Source of the DNA: Flavobacterium sufflavum
GTDB taxonomy: Bacteria; Bacteroidota; Bacteroidia; Flavobacteriales; Flavobacteriaceae
Direction: 5' to 3'
NCBI RefSeq assembly: GCF_004016525.1
Contig: NZ_SACJ01000003.1
Span: 248,001-312,000 of the forward strand
Length of the DNA: 64,000 nucleotides
This document shows, one piece after another, positions 25,883-33,683 of this stretch. Each line of letters opens with the position of its first letter. Position 1 is the first letter of the stretch. The notes under the pieces were generated by a model that saw only the letters and a program-made list of their open reading frames with translations, ran no database searches and had not been told where the DNA came from. The translations under genes were made by a program, and so were the position numbers.

Positions 25883-26962
25883 ATGTATTTAAAAAAAATT
25901 TCTTTATTCAATTATAAAAATTTTTCGGAAGCCAATTTCGAATTTGATGGTAAAATAATCTGTTTTGTAGGTAAAAATGGTATCGGAAAAACAAATGTCC
26001 TGGATGCCATTTACCATTTGTCTTATGGAAAAAGCTATTTTAATCCGTTGGCGGTTCAAAATATCAAACATGGCGAAGAGTTTTTTGTAATTGATGCCGA
26101 ATTCATAAAAAATGAGAGAAGCGAACAACTGGTTTGCAGCCTGAAAAAAGGACAAAAAAAAGTATTGAAACGCAACGGCAAAGCTTACGATAAATTCTCA
26201 GATCATATTGGATTCATTCCGCTCGTTATTATTTCACCAGCCGACAGGGATTTAATTATCGAAGGCAGCGAAACCCGCCGAAAGTTTATTGACAGCATTA
26301 TATCCCAACTCGATTCACATTACTTACAACAACTCATTCAGTACCAGAAAGTAATGAGTCAGCGCAATGCCTTGTTGAAATATTTTGCTTTGAATCATGT
26401 TTTTGACAACGACACCCTTTCTATATATAATGAGCAACTAAATGCTTATGGAAAGTACATTTTCGAAAAAAGAAAAGAATTCATCGCCGAGTTTATTCCC
26501 ATTTTCAACGAACACCATCATGCCATTACGGGTTCGCAGGAATCAGTTCAGTTGGTGTATGAAAGTCATTTATTCGAAAATGATTTACTAACACTTTTAC
26601 AGGAAAACATCAATAAAGACAGAGCTTTGCATTACACCAGCGTGGGAATCCATAAAGATGATTTGGCATTTGAAATCGACAATCATCCTATCAAGAAATT
26701 TGGTTCGCAAGGCCAACAGAAATCATTTTTGATTGCTTTAAAACTGGCACAATTTGAATTCCTGAAAAAACAAAGTGGCGTAAAACCCATTTTATTATTT
26801 GATGATATTTTTGATAAATTAGACGAAACCCGGGTAGCTAAAATTGTCGAAATGGTCAACTCGGATACTTTTGGTCAACTGTTTATTTCAGATACCCATC
26901 CGGAACGCACCGAAGCCATTGTGAAATCGACGCTGCAATCTTATAAAATATTCAACTTATAA
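25883..26962 (+). CDS. recF: DNA replication and repair protein RecF
   Basis: The 359-residue product from the chosen start '[14 protein letters not shown]' is an ABC-type ATPase that loads RecA at gaps. Motifs are Walker A 'GKNGIGKTN', the signature '[17 protein letters not shown]' and Walker B '[13 protein letters not shown]', followed by 'FISDTHPER'. An upstream in-frame ATG would add 21 residues, but these do not match the family. It is divergent from the TPR gene. Confidence 0.95.
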   Translation: MYLKKISLFNYKNFSEANFEFDGKIICFVGKNGIGKTNVLDAIYHLSYGKSYFNPLAVQNIKHGEEFFVIDAEFIKNERSEQLVCSLKKGQKKVLKRNGKAYDKFSDHIGFIPLVIISPADRDLIIEGSETRRKFIDSIISQLDSHYLQQLIQYQKVMSQRNALLKYFALNHVFDNDTLSIYNEQLNAYGKYIFEKRKEFIAEFIPIFNEHHHAITGSQESVQLVYESHLFENDLLTLLQENINKDRALHYTSVGIHKDDLAFEIDNHPIKKFGSQGQQKSFLIALKLAQFEFLKKQSGVKPILLFDDIFDKLDETRVAKIVEMVNSDTFGQLFISDTHPERTEAIVKSTLQSYKIFNL

Positions 26963-26973
26963 TATTTAACCAC

Positions 26974-27011
26974 AAAGAACACTAAGTTTTCCGCAAAGCT
27001 CACTAAGTTTT
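26974..27011. repeat. Two-unit 21-bp tandem repeat
   Basis: AAAGAACACTAAGTTTT at 26974-26990 recurs as AAAGCTCACTAAGTTTT at 26995-27011 after recF. The remaining gap up to 27144 is AT-rich with no gene. TAATTTTG at 27115-27122 is a possible -7 for the rhodanese gene. Confidence 0.6.
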
Positions 27012-27144
27012 TTTTAGCGAAGCAAAAAGAAAAAATCCGTTTAAATCTCTGTTAATCTGTGGCAAAAAAATTCACAAACTAAAAGTAAAATGCATTAAAG
27101 TCTATCGTTTTAACTAATTTTGAGACTATAAAAATTCAAATTCA

Positions 27145-27534
27145 ATGAAATCTAAAATCTTATTCTCGTTAATCTTCTTATTCACACTATTTTCTGGAAA
27201 AGCCCAAACCGCAACAAATATCAAAACAGTTGAAGTTACTGCTTTCGCAAAAGAAATAAAAACAACTCAAAAACCACAAATCCTGGATGTTCGCACTCCC
27301 GAAGAATTTGCCACAGGGCATATTGATAATGCACAAAACATAGACTGGCAAGGAGAAAATTTTGTTAAAAACGTCGAAAAACTCAATAAAAACAAGCCTG
27401 TTTATGTGTATTGCCGAAGTGGCAAACGAAGTCTGAAAGCATCTGAAAAACTGGAAGAATTAGGATTCAAAAACATCTACAATCTGGACGGCGGCTTCCT
27501 TAAATGGAATGCCGAAAAACAAAAAGCACAATAA
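27145..27534 (+). CDS. Periplasmic rhodanese-like protein
   Basis: The 129-residue protein has a signal peptide (residues 1-20, 'FSGKAQ') and one rhodanese domain. The active loop is C90-R-S-G-K-R-S, typical of sulfur-transferring single-domain rhodaneses, and 'ILDVRTPEEFATGHIDNAQNID' is the preceding motif. It would carry persulfide sulfur in the periplasm; the donor and acceptor are unknown. The next gene follows 19 bases after its stop. Confidence 0.92.
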   Translation: MKSKILFSLIFLFTLFSGKAQTATNIKTVEVTAFAKEIKTTQKPQILDVRTPEEFATGHIDNAQNIDWQGENFVKNVEKLNKNKPVYVYCRSGKRSLKASEKLEELGFKNIYNLDGGFLKWNAEKQKAQ

Positions 27535-27553
27535 AAAACTAAAAGTCACATTC

Positions 27554-28231
27554 ATGCTAACAAAAGAATCACTACAATTCTTAGACGATTTAAGAGCCAA
27601 TAACAACCGAGAATGGTTTCAGGATAATAAAAAACGCTATGAGATTTTCAAAAAAGACTATCATCAGTTAGTGAGTGATTTTCTGGACGCCATGAAACCT
27701 ATGGATCCTACATTAGAAATGCTAGAGATTAAAAATTGTACTTTCAGAATCAATCGCGATATCCGTTTTTCTAAAGACAAATCGCCTTATAAATCGCATT
27801 TGGGCGTTTGGTTATCTTCTGGTTCCAAAGGTCTCAATCGTGCGGGTTATTATGTGCATATTGACAGAAACGGTTCTTTTATAGCCGGTGGTTTTTATGC
27901 CCCCGAAGCCGACGATTTAAAAAAAGTGCGTAAAGAAATTGCTTTTTTCCATGAAGATTTAGAAGCCATTTTAAACGAGGCTAATTTCAAAAGAGAATTT
28001 GGCGATTTTAGTCGAAATGAAAAAAGCATGCTTAAAAGTCCGCCAAGAGGTTACGAAAAAGACCATCCTGCCATTGAACTATTAAAATTAAAAAGTTTCG
28101 AAACCGTTCAGAAATTCGACATTTCCGAAGTGACTAAAAAAGATTTTGTTTCAAAAATGAGTCAAAAGCTAATCCTTTTGAAACCATTGAACGAATTCAT
28201 GAATCGCGCGTTGGAAACAGATGAATTTTAA
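27554..28231 (+). CDS. DUF2461 family protein
   Basis: The 225-residue product from 'MLTKESLQFLDDLRANNNREWFQDNKKRYE' fits DUF2461 (TIGR02453), including 'FRINRDIRFSKDKSPYKSHLG' and 'GGFYAPEADDLKKVRKEI'. The family is widespread but uncharacterised. An upstream ATG inside the rhodanese gene is in frame, but the family begins here. It lies between rhodanese and a glycosyltransferase. Confidence 0.88.
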   Translation: MLTKESLQFLDDLRANNNREWFQDNKKRYEIFKKDYHQLVSDFLDAMKPMDPTLEMLEIKNCTFRINRDIRFSKDKSPYKSHLGVWLSSGSKGLNRAGYYVHIDRNGSFIAGGFYAPEADDLKKVRKEIAFFHEDLEAILNEANFKREFGDFSRNEKSMLKSPPRGYEKDHPAIELLKLKSFETVQKFDISEVTKKDFVSKMSQKLILLKPLNEFMNRALETDEF

Positions 28232-28267
28232 ATCAATTCGCAAATTCGTGGCAAAAAAACATCTTTA

Positions 28268-29338
28268 ATGAAAAAAAGAAAAATACTTTTTCTTGGAGAA
28301 TCCTATCGCGCTGACGCTATCACCTGGATAAACGGCTTAAAAGAATTTGGAAATTTTGAAATTATCAGTTGGGAATTACAAACGCCCAACGATTCCTTGC
28401 ACAATAGAATCCTGCGAACACTTGAATTTTTCTTCGCTCCTATTGCTATTCGAAAAATAATTCGCCAGCGAAAACCCGATATGATTATTGCCGAGAGAAC
28501 GACCAGCTATGGTTTTCTGGCGGCACTTTCAGGATTAAAACCCTCCGCCATTGCCCAACAAGGTAAAACCGATTTATGGCCGGAAGATTCTATCACCATT
28601 CCGCTTAAGAAAATTTTACAGAATTACGCTTTCAAAAAAGCCTCTCTTATTCACGCCTGGGGTCCTGTAATGGCTGATTCTATGGCTAAAGCCAAGGTGG
28701 ATATGACCAAAGTTTTGGTTTTACCAAAGGGAATTGACTTGAACCAATTCGAAAATAAAAACACAGCCAATCCTGATAAAATTTCGGCTATTGTTACTCG
28801 TTCGCTCTTACCGGAATACCGACATGAGGTTATTTTAAAAGCTTTTGGCATTTTACACAAAAAAGGAATTAATTTTAGTTTAACCATCATTGGCAACGGC
28901 AAACAACTCGATTTTTTAAAAGAATTAGCCAAAGAATTGAATATTGAAAACAAAGTCGTTTTCACAGGAAGAGTTATAAACACCGCTTTACCAAAGCTTT
29001 TACAGCAATCTAATTTTTATCTGAGCATGCCAATAACCGAAGGCGTTTCAGCATCATTATTTGAAGCTATGGCTTGCGGTTGCTACCCTATTGTCAGCGA
29101 TATTTCGGGAAATCAAAACTGGATTCGCCACCGTGAAAACGGACAATTAATTACTATTAACGATTTTGAAATATTGGCCAATGAAATCCTTTGGGCTTTT
29201 GAAAATACAAGCATTAGAAACCAAGCTGTTACAAACAACCGCGAATTCATTGAAAAACATGTCAATTACAAAACCAACATGAAAATCATTGCCGATAAAT
29301 ACAACGAGTTGATTGACACAAGCTCTTCAAAAAAATAA
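28268..29338 (+). CDS. GT4-type glycosyltransferase
   Basis: The 356-residue protein has a GT-B layout. The C-terminal half carries the nucleotide-sugar signature 'TEGVSASLFEAMACGCYPIVSD' with the E-x7-E pair, after 'FTGRVINTALPKLLQQSNFYL'. The N-terminal half ('ILFLGESYRADAITWINGL') is the acceptor domain. It would transfer a sugar to a cell-surface glycan or lipid. No polysaccharide cluster surrounds it, so the acceptor is unknown. Confidence 0.9.
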   Translation: MKKRKILFLGESYRADAITWINGLKEFGNFEIISWELQTPNDSLHNRILRTLEFFFAPIAIRKIIRQRKPDMIIAERTTSYGFLAALSGLKPSAIAQQGKTDLWPEDSITIPLKKILQNYAFKKASLIHAWGPVMADSMAKAKVDMTKVLVLPKGIDLNQFENKNTANPDKISAIVTRSLLPEYRHEVILKAFGILHKKGINFSLTIIGNGKQLDFLKELAKELNIENKVVFTGRVINTALPKLLQQSNFYLSMPITEGVSASLFEAMACGCYPIVSDISGNQNWIRHRENGQLITINDFEILANEILWAFENTSIRNQAVTNNREFIEKHVNYKTNMKIIADKYNELIDTSSSKK

Positions 29339-29402
29339 ACCATTAAGTAATTAAGTTTAATTAAGTAATGTTTTGCTTAATTCTCTTAAATCTCTTAATG
29401 GT
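29339..29402. repeat. Long-loop inverted repeat in the gap before murB
   Basis: ACCATTAAG (29339-29347) is matched by CTTAATGGT (29394-29402). The loop holds further TTAAG/CTTAA units. This type of AT-rich 'TTAAG' filler also appears at about 32306-32335. Confidence 0.4.
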
Positions 29403-29465
29403 GAAAAAAGTTAGGTGTCGTAGAAAAACCTTAAAATTCATTCGAATCAACTTATATTTTATCCT

Positions 29466-29473
29466 TACTTTTG
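29466..29473 (+). promoter_or_regulatory. -7 element for murB
   Basis: TACTTTTG is an exact TANNTTTG match, giving a leader of about 30 bases to the ATG at 29510. This rules out a TTG at 29471, inside the box, as the start. Confidence 0.5.
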
Positions 29474-29509
29474 AATCGCAAATTCAATCTTAACAAAGCG
29501 CTTTCTTTT

Positions 29510-30523
29510 ATGGAAATTCTAAATCATTTTTCTTTAAAAAACTACAATACTTTTGGCATTGAGGCCAAGGCCAGACAATTTGTTGCTGTTCACAGCATAG
29601 CCGATTTGAAAACGATTTTAGAACAACATTCCTCTGAGAAAAAATTCGTTCTGGGTGGCGGTAGCAATATGTTATTGACTCAGGATATCGACGCTTTAGT
29701 GATTCACATTGATTTAAAAGGAAAAAAAATCATCAAGGAAGACGATGATTTTGTCTGGATTGAAAGTCAGGCAGGCGAAAACTGGCACGAATTTGTACTT
29801 TGGAACATCGAGCAAGATTTTGGCGGACTGGAAAATATGTCGCTAATTCCGGGGAATGTGGGCACAACACCAGTTCAAAACATTGGCGCTTACGGAGCCG
29901 AAATCAAGGACACCTTTGTTTCCTGTAACACCATAAATATTAAAACATTGGAAACAAAAGTATTCCATAACGAGGAATGCCGTTTTGGATACCGCGAAAG
30001 CATCTTTAAACACGAGGCAAAAGACCAGTACATTATTACTTCGGTGGTTTTTAAACTCACTAAACGCAACCATAAAATCAATACTTCTTACGGAGATATT
30101 TTGGCAGAATTAACTAAAAACAACATCACTAATCCGGGATTAAAAGACGTGAGCAATGCTGTAATTGCCATTAGACAAAGTAAATTACCTGATCCGAAAG
30201 AACTGGGAAACAGCGGTAGTTTTTTCAAGAATCCGATTGTTCCGAAAGCCGATTTCGAAACAATTCACCAAAAATTCCCGGAGATGAAATTCTATACGGT
30301 TTCGGAAACCGAAGTTAAAGTTCCTGCGGGCTGGTTGATCGAACAAGCTGGTTTTAAGGGAAAACGCTTTGGCGATGCAGGAATTCATAAAAACCAGGCT
30401 TTGGTTTTAGTGAATTATGGCAATGCAACGGGACAAGAAATTTTAGCCATTTCCAGAGACATCCAAAAAACTGTTTTTGAGACTTTTGGCATTCACATTG
30501 AGGCCGAAGTAAACATAATTTAA
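29510..30523 (+). CDS. murB: UDP-N-acetylenolpyruvoylglucosamine reductase
   Basis: The 337-residue flavoenzyme reduces UDP-GlcNAc-enolpyruvate to UDP-MurNAc for peptidoglycan. Motifs are 'NTFGIEAKA', 'FVLGGGSNML', 'IPGNVGTTPVQNIGAYGAEIK' and the catalytic 'GNSGSFFKNP' (Ser as proton donor), ending with the type I C-terminal extension 'PAGWLIEQAGFKGKRFGDAGIHKNQALVLVN'. The size matches the E. coli enzyme. Confidence 0.96.
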   Translation: MEILNHFSLKNYNTFGIEAKARQFVAVHSIADLKTILEQHSSEKKFVLGGGSNMLLTQDIDALVIHIDLKGKKIIKEDDDFVWIESQAGENWHEFVLWNIEQDFGGLENMSLIPGNVGTTPVQNIGAYGAEIKDTFVSCNTINIKTLETKVFHNEECRFGYRESIFKHEAKDQYIITSVVFKLTKRNHKINTSYGDILAELTKNNITNPGLKDVSNAVIAIRQSKLPDPKELGNSGSFFKNPIVPKADFETIHQKFPEMKFYTVSETEVKVPAGWLIEQAGFKGKRFGDAGIHKNQALVLVNYGNATGQEILAISRDIQKTVFETFGIHIEAEVNII

Positions 30524-30594
30524 GGCTAAAAACAGCTCTGAAAATTTTCTTTGAAAATTCATATTGTATCATTTTCAAATCCTAATTCTATTCA

Positions 30595-30602
30595 TACCTT
30601 TG
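30595..30602 (+). promoter_or_regulatory. -7 element for glycosyltransferase gene
   Basis: TACCTTTG is an exact TANNTTTG match, six bases before a perfect palindrome, and about 45 bases before the GT2 start. Confidence 0.45.
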
Positions 30603-30607
30603 CAGTC

Positions 30608-30625
30608 TCCCGAAAGCTTTCGGGA
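30608..30625. repeat. Perfect 18-bp palindrome TCCCGAAAGCTTTCGGGA
   Basis: The palindrome sits at the predicted transcription start of the GT2 gene. Such palindromes recur in flavobacterial intergenic DNA. It could be a leader hairpin or an operator. Confidence 0.55.
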
Positions 30626-30646
30626 TTAATAACCCATTAAACTCTG

Positions 30647-31753
30647 ATGCTTATACTGATTCTTTACTTTTTTATTGCTATTGTTGCTATTCAAATTGCG
30701 TATTATTTAGGTGTTTTTGGGAAATTTGCTTTCGCCAAAGCACAAAAAATAACACCCAAAAGAATTCCTGTTTCGGTTATCGTTTGTGCTAAAAATGAAG
30801 AAGAAAATGTAGCAAAGTTTGTTCCGTTGTTAGCCGAGCAAAACTACCCTGATTTTGAGATTGTTTTAATCGACGATGCTTCGAGTGATAACACCTTGGA
30901 ACTTTTTGAAGCATTCGAAAAACAATATTCTAACATTCGTCTCGTTAAGGTAGAAAACAACGAAGCTTTTTGGGGAAATAAAAAATATGCTTTGACCTTA
31001 GGTATCAAAGCCGCTAAAAAAGAATATTTACTATTTACTGATGCCGATTGTTACCCAACATCTAAAGATTGGATTACTGCTATGAGTTCGCAATTTACAT
31101 TACACAGAACGATTGTTTTAGGATATGGAGGCTATGAAAAAATTGCCAATTCGTTCCTGAACAAAATCATTCGTTTTGAAACTTTGCTTACTGCAGTTCA
31201 ATATTTTTCATGGGCTAAAATTGGACATCCTTATATGGGAGTGGGTCGAAATTTAGCCTATAAAAAAGAAGAATTTTTCAAGGTAAACGGTTTTATCAAT
31301 CACATACAGGTGCGTTCGGGCGACGATGATTTATTTATAAACGAAGCTGCTAAAGGAAGTAATACCGCAGTAGCTTACACTCCTGAGAGTTTTACGTACT
31401 CAGCACCAAAAACAAAATACAAAGACTGGTTTACCCAAAAAAGAAGACATGTAGCTACGGCAAAACATTACAAAAGCATCGATCAATTCCAATTGGGTTT
31501 ATTTTATAGTTCGCAATTGTTATTTATTGTTTTGGCTACTTTATTATTATCTTTCCAATTCCAATGGATTCTGGTATTGAGTTTAGTAGGATTACGCTAT
31601 TTATGTGCCTGGCTTATCATTGGTTTTTCAGCTGGAAAATTAAAAGAAAAAGACATTAAATTTTGGTTTCCAATTATTGAAATTGCGCTTGTTTTTACAC
31701 AAATCAATGTCTTTATCACTAATATTTTTTCAAAACCAGTCAATTGGAAATAA
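30647..31753 (+). CDS. Family 2 glycosyltransferase, membrane-bound
   Basis: The 368-residue protein has an N-terminal span (1-22), a GT-A catalytic domain with 'VSVIVCAKNEEENVAKFVPLLAEQNYPDFEIVLIDDAS' split over residues 40-80, the DxD-like 'FTDADCYPT', the acceptor motif 'SGDDDLFINEA' and 'QKRRH' (a QxxRW-like box). Three C-terminal membrane spans follow. It resembles processive or lipid-linked sugar transferases. A sigma factor gene overlaps its last 10 bases. Confidence 0.9.
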   Translation: MLILILYFFIAIVAIQIAYYLGVFGKFAFAKAQKITPKRIPVSVIVCAKNEEENVAKFVPLLAEQNYPDFEIVLIDDASSDNTLELFEAFEKQYSNIRLVKVENNEAFWGNKKYALTLGIKAAKKEYLLFTDADCYPTSKDWITAMSSQFTLHRTIVLGYGGYEKIANSFLNKIIRFETLLTAVQYFSWAKIGHPYMGVGRNLAYKKEEFFKVNGFINHIQVRSGDDDLFINEAAKGSNTAVAYTPESFTYSAPKTKYKDWFTQKRRHVATAKHYKSIDQFQLGLFYSSQLLFIVLATLLLSFQFQWILVLSLVGLRYLCAWLIIGFSAGKLKEKDIKFWFPIIEIALVFTQINVFITNIFSKPVNWK

Positions 31754-32295
31754 AAACTCAAATAGAAAAAGCAAAAAAAGGAGACCAAACGGCCTTTACT
31801 TTTCTATTGAACCATTATTGGAGTGAGGTCTATGGATTCATGCTTAAACGCACTGAAAACGAAACCAATGCCGAAGACATTACCATTGAAACTTTCTCGA
31901 AAGCTTTTGATAAAATAGCCACTTACAATCCTGAATTCCAGTTCAACACCTGGCTGATTTCTATTGCAAAGAATGTTTATATTGACATGCTTCGCAAAAA
32001 AAGATCGAGTCTTTTTGTGGAAATTACCGAACAGGAAGACCAGAAAGCCTACAATATTGCAGATACCACTCCGTCTAAAGAAGACGAACTGATTACTGAG
32101 CAAAATTTGTCGCAATTACTGCAATACATCAAGGAATTAAAACCGCATTATCAGGAAGTAATCCAGCTGCGTTATTTCCAGGAAATGAGCTATCAGGAAA
32201 TAGCCAATAAAATTGACGAACCCCTAAACAACGTCAAAGTAAAACTCCTCAGGGCTAAGAAACTATTAGCTGAGATTATCAACAATAAACGATAA
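31744..32295 (+). CDS. ECF RNA polymerase sigma factor
   Basis: The 183-residue protein starts at TTG inside the end of the GT2 gene (10-base overlap); the next ATG would remove part of region 2. Region 2 is 'FTFLLNHYWSEVYGFMLKRTENETNAEDITIETFSKAFDKI' in parts, and region 4 is 'VIQLRYFQEMSYQEIANKIDEPLNNVKVKLLRAKKLL'. No anti-sigma gene follows. The coupling with a glycosyltransferase is typical in Bacteroidota. Its regulon cannot be told from this window. Confidence 0.92.
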   Translation: MEIKTQIEKAKKGDQTAFTFLLNHYWSEVYGFMLKRTENETNAEDITIETFSKAFDKIATYNPEFQFNTWLISIAKNVYIDMLRKKRSSLFVEITEQEDQKAYNIADTTPSKEDELITEQNLSQLLQYIKELKPHYQEVIQLRYFQEMSYQEIANKIDEPLNNVKVKLLRAKKLLAEIINNKR

Positions 32296-32373
32296 TTTTT
32301 TTTAAAACCATTAAGGGATTTAAGTTGCATTAAGAATTTGTTTTAGTGTAGCTGTAAATAATACTGTCATTTC

Positions 32374-32516
32374 TTTCGTAAATAAGAAAAGTTTTTAAAT
32401 TTGTATTCGTAAATAGAAAATAATACGCAACAATAAAAACAAAACAGTTCAAATTTATACGTGTATAAACTAGTTATGACAAAGCCCTAAACACAAAACT
32501 TCAAAGCCTTAAAAAT
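32374..32516. other. Intergenic segment with a direct repeat and an inverted repeat
   Basis: TTTCGTAAATA recurs as ATTCGTAAATA about 31 bases apart (near 32374 and 32405). TTATAC-GT-GTATAA forms a perfect inverted repeat at 32455-32468. TAAATTTG at 32396-32403 is a possible -7 element. The stretch from 32296 to 32516 has no recognisable gene. Confidence 0.4.
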
Positions 32517-32810
32517 ATGTTTTCAAACATCGACCTTCTTTACATTTTCGGACCTGCCTTGCTAATAGCAATAATTGTCTTGGTAATAATTAAAAACCGA
32601 AGTAATAAACAAAACGCTTCTGAATTAAGTAAAGCAATTGACCATTTTAAAATCACTTCGATAGTCTTTGGTGCTCTTTTAGTAGTCTTATGGCTATCTC
32701 TTCCCTCAACTCCAAGCTTAAAATCATTTGGCTATCCAGATGATATTTCAGCAATAAAAGGAGATGCAAAAGTTCTAAATCTTTTCAAGAATATAATAAA
32801 GCAATTGTGA
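32517..32810 (+). CDS. Small two-span membrane protein, unknown
   Basis: The 97-residue product has two hydrophobic segments ('LLYIFGPALLIAIIVLVII', about 7-25, and 'TSIVFGALLVVLWLSL', about 50-65), joined by a charged loop and followed by a polar tail ('PSTPSLKSFGYPDDISAIKGDAKVL' in pieces). I recognise no family. A second, tiny membrane ORF overlaps its stop codon. Both sit in a repeat-rich region, so they may be accessory genes. Confidence 0.6.
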   Translation: MFSNIDLLYIFGPALLIAIIVLVIIKNRSNKQNASELSKAIDHFKITSIVFGALLVVLWLSLPSTPSLKSFGYPDDISAIKGDAKVLNLFKNIIKQL

Positions 32811-32932
32811 GGACGACAGAAGTACTACAATGGTTCTTGTTTCTTTTTATTTGGTGGTTTTTGACTACTTTATTTGGATTAGCTAAAGCTTACAAAAATA
32901 TCGAAGAGAAAACCTTCGCACAACATCAGTAA
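32807..32932 (+). CDS. Tiny membrane protein ORF (41 aa), GTG start
   Basis: The GTG start overlaps the TGA of the previous gene (GTGA), a typical coupling arrangement. The product starts 'MRTTEVLQWFLFLF', continues 'IWWFLTTLFGLAKAY' as one hydrophobic span rich in Trp and Phe, and ends in a charged tail 'KNIEEKTFAQHQ'. The pair could be a small membrane complex or toxin-like peptide. There is no homology to rely on, and a chance ORF is possible. Confidence 0.35.
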   Translation: MRTTEVLQWFLFLFIWWFLTTLFGLAKAYKNIEEKTFAQHQ

Positions 32933-33011
32933 CTGTTGCACAACTCCTCAAAAAAAGAAATTTGTATTGTATAACTTAAAAATTGACCCAACCTCACAAA
33001 TATATTAACGT

Positions 33012-33056
33012 AACGATAGCACGTAAATATTTTCCGTGCCCACAACAGTGAACAAC
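33012..33056. repeat. 45-bp dispersed repeat, copy 1
   Basis: This matches the copy at 33205-33249 at 40 of 45 bases, in the same orientation. It contains 'GATAGC', a partial GCACG/CGTGC stem and 'CCACAACAGTGA'. It lies in the 750-base gap between the small ORFs and narK, where no gene is seen. Confidence 0.75.
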
Positions 33057-33074
33057 TTTGTGGAATCACTGGAT

Positions 33075-33100
33075 GAGATTCCTCCTTCGTCGGAATGACA
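33075..33100. repeat. 'GATTCCTCCTTCGTCGGAAT' intergenic element
   Basis: ATTCC and GGAAT arms (33078-33082, 33092-33096) flank CTTCG. The sequence up to 'GGAATGACA' is a dispersed intergenic motif seen in unrelated bacteria, often near REP-like repeats. It supports the view that the gap is a repeat-accumulation site. Confidence 0.6.
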
Positions 33101-33204
33101 AGATTGCGGATAATTATAAAAAACCCCGATAGCGCAAACTTATCTACAAAGAGACTATCAACTACCAACTTTGTCAAGACCCGACCGCCCATATATATCA
33201 AAAC

Positions 33205-33249
33205 AACGATAGCGCGGAAATGTTTTCCATGCCCACAACAGTGAGCAAC
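33205..33249. repeat. 45-bp dispersed repeat, copy 2
   Basis: This is the second copy of the 33012-33056 element, with five substitutions. The 148 bases between the copies contain the GATTCC element and a further 'GATAGCGC' fragment near 33128. Confidence 0.75.
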
Positions 33250-33278
33250 ACCCCACTCATTCTCATTTGTAACGAGGA

Positions 33279-33330
33279 CCTACTTTCTTTTTAAAACAAA
33301 ACAAAGCGTTTGCAATGCGGTTCATCAAAG
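33279..33330. repeat. 52-bp repeat flanking narK, left copy
   Basis: This matches 35231-35282 at 43 of 52 bases without gaps, same orientation. Together the copies bracket the transporter gene. Both contain 'AAAACAAAACA' and 'GCGTTTG' blocks and end in TCATCAAAG. Confidence 0.7.
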
Positions 33331-33493
33331 TTTACTTCTTTTATAGCAAGTTTTTTTGTACAAATACCGGAAAAATTAAAAATTTTCTCAATCCTTATAA
33401 ATTTTTCTAACTACCTAAAAATTTACTCATTCACAGCCTTACATCCCTTGTAAACTTTGGATTTTTTTTACCCTAATAAAACCAACCTTAGTA

Positions 33494-33647
33494 TACTTAG
33501 AATCAATACTTACGTAAAAATACTTAATTTTTTTTCAAAAACTGCGTTTTCGCAACTTTTAATCAAAATAATGCGTCTAATTTTGCCTTGTAAATAAGTA
33601 ATATACTTAAAGTTAAGCTTACTACTTAGACATAAGTTAGATACTTA
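33494..33647 (+). promoter_or_regulatory. Phased TACTTA array around the narK promoter
   Basis: TACTTA occurs at 33494, 33507 and 33521 (13- and 14-base steps) and again at 33604, 33623 and 33642 (exact 19-base steps). Its reverse, TAAGTA, is at 33595, making a TAAGTA-ATA-TACTTA palindrome, and ACTTA-GACA-TAAGT lies at 33624-33637. TAATTTTG at 33578-33585 is a -7 box between the two groups with no TTG upstream. The layout suggests several regulator sites, upstream as activator sites and downstream in the leader. Confidence 0.55.
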
Positions 33648-33683
33648 GAAAAAATAGTGCAAAACAATTAATTTTTTTTAAAG

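Noticed and set aside
32926..33201. 91-residue minus-strand reading frame in the repeat region
   Set aside because: Its middle is translated from the dispersed GATTCC element and the 45-bp repeat; it resembles translated intergenic repeats rather than a gene.
33494..33647. FNR/CRP box in the narK promoter
   Set aside because: No TTGAT-N4-ATCAA pair is present; the TACTTA units do not match that site.
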